Source: Loktanella sp. (lineage in GTDB: Bacteria; Pseudomonadota; Alphaproteobacteria; Rhodobacterales; Rhodobacteraceae). From it: a stretch of DNA of 16,403 nt. A model generated the notes under the pieces. It searched no databases. It was not told the origin of the DNA and was given only the letters and a program-made list of their open reading frames with translations. The stretch lies in assembly GCA_003551805.1 (NCBI GenBank), contig PUNR01000149.1, forward strand, positions 1 to 16,403. Reading direction: 5' to 3'. The translations under genes and the position numbers were made by a program. Of the stretch, positions 1-6,970 are shown piece after piece. How positions within the stretch are numbered: the first letter of the stretch is position 1; each line of letters opens with the position of its first letter.

Positions 1-220
1 CTGCCTCGGCGGCAGCGGCTTCGGCAGCGGCGGCAGCAGAAGCTTCTGCAGCAGCGGCATCTGCAGCAGCTTGCGCTTCAGCAGCAGCGCGGGCTTCGGC
101 CTCGGCTGTTGCCCCTGTCAGAACACCGATGGCTGCATTCGGGCCACGGCCTTCGACGGCATACTGGTAGCCAAAAAAGCCGACAACGGCGAGGATAATC
201 AAGATAGCAAGCGCTCTCAT
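1..220 (-). CDS. Alanine-rich membrane-anchored protein, N-terminal part (cut by window edge)
   Basis: This is a partial gene; only the first 73 codons lie in the window and the frame stays open to base 1. The start is ATG at 220-218, preceded on the minus strand by GAAGGA (234-229) with an 8-nt spacer. Residues about 4-20 (LAILIILAVVGFFGYQY) form one hydrophobic segment, either a signal anchor or an uncleaved signal peptide. A short polar stretch (VEGRGPNAAIG) follows, and from about residue 37 the protein becomes Ala/Glu-rich low complexity. The composition resembles the alanine-rich region of the OmpA-family gene at 1058-3040, and both genes lie on the same strand on either side of infC. 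I do not recognise the family. A C-terminal OmpA-like or coiled-coil domain beyond the edge is possible but cannot be seen. The gene is divergent from infC. Confidence 0.7.
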   Translation of the reverse strand, partial: MRALAILIILAVVGFFGYQYAVEGRGPNAAIGVLTGATAEAEARAAAEAQAAADAAAAEASAAAAAEAAAAEA

Positions 221-417
221 GGTCTTGGTCCTTCTTTCAAGAGAGGTGGGCCACACAAGAGCCCCCGGCTGCGGCATATGTCAGAAGTCGCGATAAAGTG
301 AAAGAGGGAAGGTTCCTTTCAAAATAGGCACGAATCTGTATGATAGCGGCTTGAAGCGCAGCCAAAGCAGGTTTAGCTTCCGCTGCAACATTCTGGAACA
401 ATCAAAGGATCAAGACC
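221..417. promoter_or_regulatory. Divergent intergenic region and infC leader
   Basis: About 200 bp separate the left-edge membrane protein gene (minus) from infC (plus). It should hold a promoter for each. A TATGAT at 339-344 could be a -10 element for infC, but I see no convincing -35 at the right distance. The infC frame has stops at 325-327 and 352-354, so the protein must start after 354. An A/G-rich Shine-Dalgarno, AAAGGA, lies at 404-409. Leader sequences of infC often take part in autoregulation; no strong hairpin is obvious here. Confidence 0.35.
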
Positions 418-963
418 ATAGGACGCAGACCCCACAACGCGCCACCCCAGCGCGAAACAGGCCCCCGGATCAACGAACGGATCAGGGCAGCCGAAATCCG
501 GCTTATCGGAGCAGATGGCGAAAATGCAGGCGTTGTCACGCCCGAACGGGCAATGCAGATGGCTGAAGAAGCCGGGCTGGACCTTGTAGAAATTTCGCCG
601 AATGCTGTTCCTCCGGTCTGCAAGATCATGGACTTCGGCAAATTCAAATACGAGACACAGAAAAAAGAAGCCGAAGCACGCAAGAAGCAGAAGATCATCG
701 AGATCAAGGAAATCAAGTTCCGCCCGAACACGGATTCCCACGATTACGAAGTCAAGATGCGCAACGTGTTCAAGTTTCTGGAAAACGGCGACAAGGTGAA
801 GATCACCCTGCGGTTCCGTGGCCGTGAAATGGCGCACCAGGAACTGGGCCGGCAATTGCTGGAACGTGTGGCTGAAGACACCAAGGAAACCGGCAAGGTC
901 GAAAACTTCCCCAAGATGGAAGGCCGCCAGATGGTCATGCTGATCGGGCCGTTGTCCAAATAA
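418..963 (+). CDS. infC: Translation initiation factor IF-3 with a non-canonical AUA start
   Basis: IF-3 binds the 30S subunit, prevents premature joining of 50S and checks the start codon and initiator tRNA. The reading frame encodes about 181 residues, normal for the family. The N-terminal domain begins near RRPHNAPPQR and includes GPRINERIR and LIGADGENAGVV; the linker is Lys/Glu-rich; the C-terminal domain runs from about residue 93 and contains KVKITLRFRGREM and MEGRQMVMLIGPLSK. The first ATG in frame (553, residue 46) would remove the conserved GPRINERIR block. Between the stop at 352-354 and base 553 the frame holds no ATG, GTG, TTG or CTG. ATA at 418-420 lies 8 nt after the Shine-Dalgarno AAAGGA (404-409), so I choose it; ATC at 409 is the only other plausible codon and would overlap that motif. 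Use of a poor start codon is the known basis of IF-3 autoregulation in E. coli (AUU). The usual rpmI-rplT partners are not next to it. Confidence 0.93.
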   Translation: MGRRPHNAPPQRETGPRINERIRAAEIRLIGADGENAGVVTPERAMQMAEEAGLDLVEISPNAVPPVCKIMDFGKFKYETQKKEAEARKKQKIIEIKEIKFRPNTDSHDYEVKMRNVFKFLENGDKVKITLRFRGREMAHQELGRQLLERVAEDTKETGKVENFPKMEGRQMVMLIGPLSK

Positions 964-972
964 TATCCGTAA

Positions 973-990
973 GGTGGGTCATGACCCACC
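973..990. repeat. Perfect 18-bp palindrome after infC
   Basis: GGTGGGTC-AT-GACCCACC is its own reverse complement and starts 10 nt after the infC stop codon. It could fold in RNA as an 8-bp stem, though the 2-nt loop is tight, or act as a symmetric protein-binding site. No T-run follows it, so it is not a typical intrinsic terminator by itself. It sits 19 nt before the stronger terminator hairpin at 1010-1030. Confidence 0.6.
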
Positions 991-1009
991 CCACGCGAAA
1001 CATAAAAAA

Positions 1010-1030
1010 GGGCGGCTCGATGAGCCGCCC
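1010..1030. terminator. Bidirectional rho-independent terminator between infC and the OmpA gene
   Basis: GGGCGGCTC (1010-1018) and GAGCCGCCC (1022-1030) form a perfect 9-bp stem with a 3-nt loop. On the plus strand TTTGTCGTTT follows. On the minus strand the stem is followed by TTTTTT (complement of 1004-1009). The element lies between the convergent stops of infC (963) and the OmpA gene (1058) and can serve both; the minus-strand U-tract is the better one. Confidence 0.88.
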
Positions 1031-1057
1031 TTTGTCGTTTCGATAGCCGACGACTGC

Positions 1058-3040
1058 TTAGCGCAGCAGCGTCGTGATATTGCGGATCGCCACACGACGG
1101 TTGGCGCGTTCCGCAGCCAGCGTCGGCACCTTCAGAAAGCTTTCGCCATACCCTTGGGTGATCAGGTTTTCTGGCGGGACGCCAAAGAACTCGGTCAAAG
1201 CCAGTGCGACGGTTTCCGCGCGGCGGTCAGACAGCGCTAGGTTCAGCGACGCCGGACCTGTCGCATCGGTATGCCCTTCGACAAGGAACACCTGCGTTGG
1301 ATCGCTTTCGACGATCCCGGCAATTGCCAGACCCAGATCTGTCAGACCGGCGGCCTGATCGGGGTCAATCGCGGCAGAGCCTGTGGCAAATGTCAGCGTG
1401 TCCAGTTCGACCACAGGTGCCAGACGGCGGACTTCCTGAATAGTGCGAACCTGATTTAGCGAAAACGTCCGGTCAAAACCGGCAGGCCGCTGGCGCGCTT
1501 CCAATGCTTGACGTAATGTCGCGACGTCGATGCGTGCCGGATCGGTTTCAACAAAGTAAACCGGTGCTGGCGGCAGCTGCGAAACGACCACCGGCGCAGA
1601 GCCGACCGTATCATTGAACAATTCTACCTGCGTGCCATCCGGCATCAGGCGTGCACGGCGCTGGACGGTGCCATCGGCACCACGGATTGTGATGATCCGG
1701 CTGCCATCTTCACGCAACACGATTGTCCGCGATGATCCGTCGTTGAACGTCTGTGTTTCAACCTGATTGCCCGGCTGACGCAACAGCACATCGTCATCTT
1801 TCAGGACGACAAAGTTATCGCCACGCTGCACAACAACACGGTCGCCCGAGTTCGATACAACCCGGTCACCGTTACGCAGCACGGTGCCGACGACAGCCGC
1901 ACCAAGACCGACCAAAAGCGCCTTTTGGAAAGTCGACAGGCCGTCACGGTCACTGCTGCTTGACACCACAGGTGCCTGATCGTCATTCGCGCGATTGGCA
2001 AAGTCTTCGGTGCTGGACCGCACATTATCTTCGGTCACTGTTTCGGTTTCGACTTCTGTGCCTTCCGGTACGGTGTCGGTGTCCAGATCAGCGAAAGCTG
2101 CTGCCGATTCAATCGGAGCTTCTTCTTGGGTTTCTTCGGGGGTTTGCGGCTGGGCAGCAAGCTGCTCTTCGACTGTTGTCGGCTCCACGATCGGTGGTGC
2201 AGCTTCCGCTTCTGCGATTGCTTCTGCTTCTGCAGCGGCTTCAGCCTCGGCAGTTGCTTCGGCCTCGGCATCTGTCACTACTTCAGCTTCGGCAGCGGTT
2301 TCTGCTTCTACTTCGGGGGCGGCATCTGCGTCTACTTCAGCGGCGGCATCTGCTTCAGCGGCAGCGTCTGCTTCTTCTGCAGCAGCCAAGGCTTCTGCTT
2401 CGGCCTCTGCAGCGGCAACAGCGGCTGCTTCTTCAGCGCTTAATGCGTCATCTTCGGCAGCATCTGCTTCTGCAGCTTCTGCGGCAGCAACAGCAGCGGC
2501 AGCTTCTTCAGCGGCAGCAGCTTCTGCGGCGGCTTCTGCATCTGCAGCGGCTTCGGCATCGGCGGCAGCTGCGGCGTCAGCGGCGGCTTGTGCTTCGGCA
2601 TCAGCTGCTGCCTGTGCTGCGGCTGCAGCTTCTGCGGCGGCTTGGGCCTCTTGTTCGGCCTGCGCTGCGGCAGCGGCTGCGGCCTCGGCAACGGCTTCCG
2701 CTTCGGCGTTGGCGGCGTCTTCGGCGGCGGCAGCTTGGGCGGCGGCTGCTGCTTCGGCTTCAGCGGCGGCAAGGGCTTCTGCCTCAAGCGCTGCGGCGGC
2801 GGCAAGGTCAGCCTCGACCTGTGCTTCGATTGCGGCCATTGCCGCAGCCTCTTGCATCATGTCGAATTCAGAGCGGTCTTCGACCAGTTCTCCGTCAACA
2901 AGGCACGGGAATTCCGGTTCATCGCCGCAGGTATCGATTTCTGCCTGCTGTGCGAACATGGGCGTTGAAACCAGCGCAAGGCTGACGACCAACGAAGTCG
3001 TGGATTTCAATTTTGAATAACGCATTTTAATCCTCATCAT
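1058..3040 (-). CDS. Exported OmpA-family protein with a long acidic alanine-rich region
   Basis: Predicted cell-envelope protein of 660 residues. The start ATG at 3040 follows GGAGG (3050-3046); a second ATG at 3037 is equally possible. A basic n-region and hydrophobic core (LVVSLALVSTPMFA) suggest signal peptidase cleavage after about residue 30. Two Cys (38, 46) follow. Residues about 63-281 are almost only Ala and Glu/Asp with some Gln. From residue 57 to 340 there is no Lys or Arg. A short hydrophobic glycine-containing segment (about 371-388) is followed by a region of NGDRVV/SGDRVV-type beta repeats. The C-terminal domain (about 543-660) is OmpA-like: GHTDATG with Asp592 and LSDRRAE with Arg607 match the two residues that bind diaminopimelate of peptidoglycan, and RANRRVAI ends the domain. 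It probably ties the envelope to peptidoglycan, with the alanine-rich part as spacer; that role is inference. It is monocistronic, with terminators on both sides. Confidence 0.9.
   Translation of the reverse strand: MMRIKMRYSKLKSTTSLVVSLALVSTPMFAQQAEIDTCGDEPEFPCLVDGELVEDRSEFDMMQEAAAMAAIEAQVEADLAAAAALEAEALAAAEAEAAAAAQAAAAEDAANAEAEAVAEAAAAAAAQAEQEAQAAAEAAAAAQAAADAEAQAAADAAAAADAEAAADAEAAAEAAAAEEAAAAVAAAEAAEADAAEDDALSAEEAAAVAAAEAEAEALAAAEEADAAAEADAAAEVDADAAPEVEAETAAEAEVVTDAEAEATAEAEAAAEAEAIAEAEAAPPIVEPTTVEEQLAAQPQTPEETQEEAPIESAAAFADLDTDTVPEGTEVETETVTEDNVRSSTEDFANRANDDQAPVVSSSSDRDGLSTFQKALLVGLGAAVVGTVLRNGDRVVSNSGDRVVVQRGDNFVVLKDDDVLLRQPGNQVETQTFNDGSSRTIVLREDGSRIITIRGADGTVQRRARLMPDGTQVELFNDTVGSAPVVVSQLPPAPVYFVETDPARIDVATLRQALEARQRPAGFDRTFSLNQVRTIQEVRRLAPVVELDTLTFATGSAAIDPDQAAGLTDLGLAIAGIVESDPTQVFLVEGHTDATGPASLNLALSDRRAETVALALTEFFGVPPENLITQGYGESFLKVPTLAAERANRRVAIRNITTLLR
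2198..2854 (-). repeat. Low-complexity GCN/GAN repeat region inside the OmpA-family gene
   Basis: About 650 bp of GCT/GCC/GCA (Ala) codons mixed with GAA/GAG/GAT, encoding residues about 63-281 of the OmpA-family protein. The repeats are imperfect and irregular, built from short units such as AEAEA and AAADA rather than a fixed long period. The same low composition on the opposite strand creates long false ORFs. A similar tract occupies bases 1 to about 112 in the left-edge gene. Confidence 0.85.
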
Positions 3041-3095
3041 AACATCCTCCCGAAAAGGGGGCGCTAACTTTTATAACATTATGAGGAATGAAACG

Positions 3096-3123
3096 TTCCG
3101 CCCGACAACAGGGTCGGGCGGAA
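3096..3123 (-). terminator. Probable terminator of the cox cluster
   Basis: TTCCGCCCGAC (3096-3106) and GTCGGGCGGAA (3113-3123) make a perfect 11-bp stem with a 6-nt loop, 14 nt after the coxM stop codon (3140-3138). On the minus strand the stem is followed by CGTTTCATT, a weak U-tract. It separates the cox genes from the co-oriented OmpA gene, whose promoter must lie between here and 3040. Confidence 0.75.
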
Positions 3124-3137
3124 TAGTGCCGATGGGG

Positions 3138-3926
3138 TCAGGCGGCTTTTACGGCACGCCCGGTCATGACTTTGACCAGATGGGCGCGGTATGCGGGCGA
3201 TCCGTGCAGATCGCCGATCATGTTATCCGCAGGCACGCTCAGACTATCTAGCGCCTTGTCCGAGAAATCGGCAGCCAGCGCTTTTTCGGCGTCATGCCAG
3301 CGGAAAACGCCTTCTTCCGATGCGCCTGTGACTGCGACGCGCACGCCATCCGCGTATTGCGCGACAAACACGCCGACCAGCGCGAAACGCGACGCCGGCT
3401 GGACGAATTTCATGTAATGCGACTTTTGCGGGATCGGGAAACGGACCTCGGTGATGACCTCGCCTTCTTCCAGTGCAGTGGTGAACATGCCCTGAAAATA
3501 ATCATCCGCCGCGATCTGGCGGGTGTTGGTGATGATCGTCGCACCTGTTCCAAGCACCGCTGCGGGATAGCAAGCAGCGGGGTCGTTGTTCGCCAGCGAT
3601 CCGCCGAGCGTACCGCGGTTGCGCACCGCCGGATCACCGATATGGCTGGCCAGTTCCGCCAGCCCCGGAAAATGCGCTGCCGCTTCGCTGGCGACGGTTG
3701 CATGGGTGGTCCCTGCCCCGACGCACAGCGCACCGTCGTCGGACAGGCACACGCCTTGCATTTCACCGATCCCCGTCAGGCTGACCAGCACCTCTGGTGC
3801 GGCAAGCCGTGCCTTCAGTGTCGGGATCAGCGTTTGCCCGCCGCCCAGCGCCTGCGCACCGTCTGATTGCAGCGCCTTGACCGCATCGGCGATGGTGTTG
3901 GGCCGTTCGATTTCAAAAGCATACAT
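3138..3926 (-). CDS. coxM: CoxM-like FAD-binding subunit of a CODH-type molybdenum hydroxylase
   Basis: Medium subunit (262 residues) of the xanthine oxidase/CO dehydrogenase family. It binds FAD and passes electrons from the iron-sulfur subunit to the outside acceptor. FAD-binding landmarks are visible: GGGQTLIP at residues 28-35 and IGDPAVRNRGTLGGSLANNDPA-type sequence at about 96-117, including GTLGGS. The C-terminal CODH-flavoprotein domain follows (about 165-262). It is a little shorter than Oligotropha CoxM. ATG at 3926 lies 12 nt after the coxL stop and has the purine-rich GGGAGAGCAGGA before it. It is the last gene of the cluster, giving the order S-L-M, which is typical of form II clusters; form I is M-S-L. 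A terminator follows. Confidence 0.93.
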   Translation of the reverse strand: MYAFEIERPNTIADAVKALQSDGAQALGGGQTLIPTLKARLAAPEVLVSLTGIGEMQGVCLSDDGALCVGAGTTHATVASEAAAHFPGLAELASHIGDPAVRNRGTLGGSLANNDPAACYPAAVLGTGATIITNTRQIAADDYFQGMFTTALEEGEVITEVRFPIPQKSHYMKFVQPASRFALVGVFVAQYADGVRVAVTGASEEGVFRWHDAEKALAADFSDKALDSLSVPADNMIGDLHGSPAYRAHLVKVMTGRAVKAA

Positions 3927-3938
3927 TCCTGCTCTCCC

Positions 3939-6308
3939 TTATGCGTTTTGCATGGCATCCCAGACGCGCAGCGGCGTCAGGGGCATGTCGATGTGGGTGA
4001 CGTTCTTGCCGGCTGATTGCAGCGCATCGACGACAGCGTTGACGATTGTCGGCGGCGATCCGATCGCCCCCGCCTCGCCACAGCCTTTCACGCCCAAGGG
4101 GTTGTGCGTGCATGGCGTGCCATTGGCGTGATCGACGGTGTAGAACGGCAGATCATCCGCGCGCGGCATGGTGTAATCCATGTAGCTGGCCGACAAAAGC
4201 TGGCCGTCATCGTCATAACGCGCCCCTTCCAGCAGCGCCTGCCCGATCCCTTGGCCAAGCCCGCCATGCACCTGCCCCGTCACGATCATCGGGTTCATGA
4301 TGTTGCCGAAATCGTCCACAGCGACGAAACGGTCCACACGGACCTTGCCGGTGTCGGGGTCCACCTCGACCTCGCAGGCATAGGCGCCGGACGGATAGGT
4401 AAAGTTGGCGGGATCATAAAACGCCGTTTCCTCCAGCCCCGGTTCGATGTCTTCAAGCGGGAAGTTGTGAGGGATATAAGCCTTCAACGCGACCTCGCCG
4501 AAGCTGACGGATTTGTCGGTGCCTTTCACGGTGAACTGGCCATCTTTGAAATCCACGTCATCGGCAGAGGCTTCCAGCATATGCGCTGCAATTTTCTTGG
4601 CCTTGGCAATGATCTTTTCGGTCGCCCGCACCATGGCGGACCCGCAGACCGCCAACGACCGCGACCCGTAGGTGCCCATCCCGAAGGGGATTTTCGACGT
4701 ATCGCCATGCACGATGTCGATGCTTTGCGGATCAATCCCCAGCATTTCTCCCACGATCTGGGGAAACACGGTTTCATGCCCCTGCCCGTGGCTATGCGCG
4801 CCGACCATGACGGACAGGTTGCCAGTGGCATTCACCCGAACGGTCGCGGCGTCATAAAGGCCCACACGGCTGCCCAGCACACCGACAAGGTTTGACGGCG
4901 CGATGCCGCAAGCCTCGATATAGGCGTTCAGCCCCAGACCGCGCAGCATGCCTTTGGCTTCGCTTTCCTTGCGGCGTGCCTCGAACCCCTTGCGGTCGAT
5001 GTGCTTTTCCAGCGTGTCCATCAGCGCATCATAATTGCCGGAATCGTATTCCAGACCGGCAGCGCTAACGAAGGGGTATTGATCCGGCTTGACGAAGTTC
5101 TTGCGCCGGATCTCGATCGGGTCGATCCCCAACTCGCGCGCAGCCTTGTCGATGACGCGTTCGATGGAATAGGTCGCCTCTGGGCGGCCCGCGCCACGGT
5201 AGGCGTCAACGGGGGCGGTATTGGTGAACACGGCTTTCACATTCACATAGACGTTGGGGACGGTGTAGTTCCCCGCCATCAGCGTGCCATGCAGGAAGGT
5301 CGGCGTCGCGGTCGAGAAGTTCGACAGATACGCGCCCACATTCGCCATGGTTTCCGTACGGAAGGCGATAAACGTGCCGTCCTTTTCGCAAGCGAGTTCG
5401 ATCTTGGTCACATGGTCACGGCCATGTGCATCGGTCAAAAACGCCTCGGTCCGGTCGGCGGTCCATTTGACAGGACGGCCGATCTTGCGCGCGGCGGCCA
5501 GCACCAGGGCTTCTTCGCCATAGTGATAGATCTTGGACCCGAACCCGCCACCCACGTCAGGCGCAATGACGGTCAGCTTGTTTTCGGGAATACCCATGAC
5601 AAAGGCCGAAATCAGCAGCCGTGTCAGATGCGGGTTCTGCGATGTGGTTTGCAGGACGTAGGAATCATTGCCCGCGTCGTAGTTCCCGATGGAACAGCGT
5701 GGTTCCATCGCATTGGGCACCAGACGGTTGTTGACCAGTTCCAGCGTTGTGACATGCGGCGCTGCCTTGATCGCGGCATCGGTGGCGGCGCGGTTATCCT
5801 CGATCCAGCCCCAGTCGAAACACTGGTTGGTTTCGATCTCGTCATGCACGAACGCATCGCCAGCCAAGGCAGCGGCCATATCGACGATGGCGGGCAGTTC
5901 CTCGATCTCGGCCACAATCGCCTCGGCCGCGTTGCGGGCCTGCAATTCAGTTTCCGCGATCACCGCGGCATAGGCGTCACCGACATGGCGGACCTTGCCA
6001 TGTGCCAGAACGGGGCGTTTGGGTTCCTTCATCGGCGTCCCGTCGCGGCTGTTGATCAGCCAGCCAGCGGGGTTGCCGCCCACATCGGCGAAATCCGCGC
6101 CGGTGAAGATAGCCAGCACGCCCGGCATCCCTTCGGCCTCTGAAGTGTCGATTGATTTGATGACGCCATGCGCCACGGTCGAACGGCAAAAGACCGCCGT
6201 GGTCGCGCCGTAATGTTTGATATCGTCGGTGTAATGACCGGCACCCGTCAAAAAGCGGACGTCTTCGCGCCGCTTGTCGCTGGCGCCAATTCCATGATCT
6301 TTAGGCAT
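3939..6308 (-). CDS. coxL: CoxL-like molybdenum hydroxylase large subunit, form II (AYRGAGR)
   Basis: Large catalytic subunit (789 residues) that would carry the molybdopterin cytosine dinucleotide cofactor. Motifs: DVRFLTGAGHYTDDI near the start, NAMEPR (199-204), TTSQNPH (221-227), DVGGGFGSK (251-259), AYRGAGR (369-375), GGLGQGIGQALLEG near the C-terminus and GVKGCGEAGAIG, where Glu745 matches the catalytic glutamate of the family. AYRGAGR is the diagnostic form II active-site loop; form I enzymes, the proven CO oxidisers, have AYxCSFR with a Cys that holds Cu. CO oxidation is therefore not assured. I place the start at 6308 (MPKDHGIG) because GGGAGG lies just upstream and the family begins here; the open frame continues to 6563 but only by overlapping coxS in another frame. 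Confidence 0.94.
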   Translation of the reverse strand: MPKDHGIGASDKRREDVRFLTGAGHYTDDIKHYGATTAVFCRSTVAHGVIKSIDTSEAEGMPGVLAIFTGADFADVGGNPAGWLINSRDGTPMKEPKRPVLAHGKVRHVGDAYAAVIAETELQARNAAEAIVAEIEELPAIVDMAAALAGDAFVHDEIETNQCFDWGWIEDNRAATDAAIKAAPHVTTLELVNNRLVPNAMEPRCSIGNYDAGNDSYVLQTTSQNPHLTRLLISAFVMGIPENKLTVIAPDVGGGFGSKIYHYGEEALVLAAARKIGRPVKWTADRTEAFLTDAHGRDHVTKIELACEKDGTFIAFRTETMANVGAYLSNFSTATPTFLHGTLMAGNYTVPNVYVNVKAVFTNTAPVDAYRGAGRPEATYSIERVIDKAARELGIDPIEIRRKNFVKPDQYPFVSAAGLEYDSGNYDALMDTLEKHIDRKGFEARRKESEAKGMLRGLGLNAYIEACGIAPSNLVGVLGSRVGLYDAATVRVNATGNLSVMVGAHSHGQGHETVFPQIVGEMLGIDPQSIDIVHGDTSKIPFGMGTYGSRSLAVCGSAMVRATEKIIAKAKKIAAHMLEASADDVDFKDGQFTVKGTDKSVSFGEVALKAYIPHNFPLEDIEPGLEETAFYDPANFTYPSGAYACEVEVDPDTGKVRVDRFVAVDDFGNIMNPMIVTGQVHGGLGQGIGQALLEGARYDDDGQLLSASYMDYTMPRADDLPFYTVDHANGTPCTHNPLGVKGCGEAGAIGSPPTIVNAVVDALQSAGKNVTHIDMPLTPLRVWDAMQNA

Positions 6309-6373
6309 TGAAATTCCTCCCGGATGGGACGGCTGGCAGGATAGCGCGCGTCCCGGTTTCTCCCAAATTCTGA

Positions 6374-6859
6374 TTATTCGGCGGCGATGGCGGCGACGTC
6401 CTGACCGGATGCTGCCATGATCGCTTTGACAATGTTGTGATATCCCGTGCAGCGGCAGATATTCCCCTCCAGATAGCTGCGCACCTCGGCCTCGGACGGC
6501 TTGGGATTCTCTTTCAACAGGGCGGCGGCAGACATCACCATTCCCGGCGTGCAAAAGCCACATTGCAGGCCGTGATGATCCTGAAACGCCTGCTGGATCA
6601 CGTTCAGCGATCCGTCAGCGTTTGCCTGACCTTCGATGGTGGCAACTTCTGCGCCGTCCACCTCGATCGCGAAGATCGCGCAGGCCTTGACCGCTTGGCC
6701 GTTGACATGCACGACGCAGGCGCCGCATTGCGATGTGTCGCAGCCAACATGGGTGCCTGTCAGACGCAGATCATTGCGCAGAAAATCCACCAAAAGCGTG
6801 CGTCCTTCCACGTCTTTCGACACGGATTTACCGTTCACCTTCATAGTTACAGATGCCAT
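6374..6859 (-). CDS. coxS: CoxS-like [2Fe-2S] small subunit
   Basis: Small subunit (161 residues) carrying two [2Fe-2S] clusters that pass electrons from the Mo site to FAD. The N-terminal plant-type ferredoxin domain has Cys40, Cys45, Cys48 and Cys60 (GCDTSQCGAC and later KAC). The C-terminal helical domain has Cys100, Cys103, Cys135 and Cys137 (QCGFCTPGM and ICRCTGYHNIV). All eight ligands are present. ATG at 6859 follows GGGAGG (6870-6865) with 5 nt between. It is the first structural gene, 97 nt after the MoeA-like gene and 65 nt before coxL. The C-terminus ends in a short Ala-rich tail. Confidence 0.96.
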   Translation of the reverse strand: MASVTMKVNGKSVSKDVEGRTLLVDFLRNDLRLTGTHVGCDTSQCGACVVHVNGQAVKACAIFAIEVDGAEVATIEGQANADGSLNVIQQAFQDHHGLQCGFCTPGMVMSAAALLKENPKPSEAEVRSYLEGNICRCTGYHNIVKAIMAASGQDVAAIAAE

Positions 6860-6950
6860 TCATTCCTCCCGAACTCGTCATCTTATTTGCGTTCTGGAAT
6901 GAGTTAAGCACGGCAATGATGATCTGAGAACAGGGAAACTCCGCTGCTAT

Positions 6951-6970
6951 GCAGCATCACGTCATGCTGC
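6951..6970 (-). other. Small hairpin over the stop codon of the MoeA-like gene
   Basis: GCAGCAT (6951-6957) and ATGCTGC (6964-6970) can form a 7-bp stem with a 6-nt loop. It covers the stop codon (6959-6957). No U-tract follows on the minus strand, so it is more likely to affect mRNA processing or stability, or to be chance, than to terminate. It marks the only long gap in the cluster apart from the coxS-coxL spacer. Confidence 0.35.

Noticed and set aside
2198..2854. CRISPR or tandem satellite array
   Set aside because: There is no fixed repeat and spacer pattern; the repetition follows codon units of an alanine-rich protein.
1753..3020. Long plus-strand ORFs (341 and 410 codons) opposite the OmpA-family gene
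   Set aside because: They are shadows of the GCN/GAN repeat: one reads as Ser/Ala repeats, the other as Leu/Arg/Gln repeats. No domain, no ribosome site, and the minus-strand frame has a signal peptide and an OmpA domain.
3070..3099. GGAAC-N16-TGTT on the minus strand before the OmpA gene, like an EcfG-type stress promoter
   Set aside because: The GGAAC is part of the terminator stem at 3096-3123, the -10 part is imperfect, and most Rhodobacterales are thought to lack EcfG. A TATAAA at 3075-3070 is an equally plausible -10 element.
6326..6354. Hairpin GGGACG/CGTCCC between coxS and coxL
   Set aside because: The stem is only 6 bp with a 17-nt loop and no U-tract; in GC-rich DNA this is easily chance.
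6309..6563. N-terminal extension of coxL to 6563
   Set aside because: The 85 extra residues overlap coxS in another frame and lack family similarity. A strong ribosome site lies just before the ATG at 6308.
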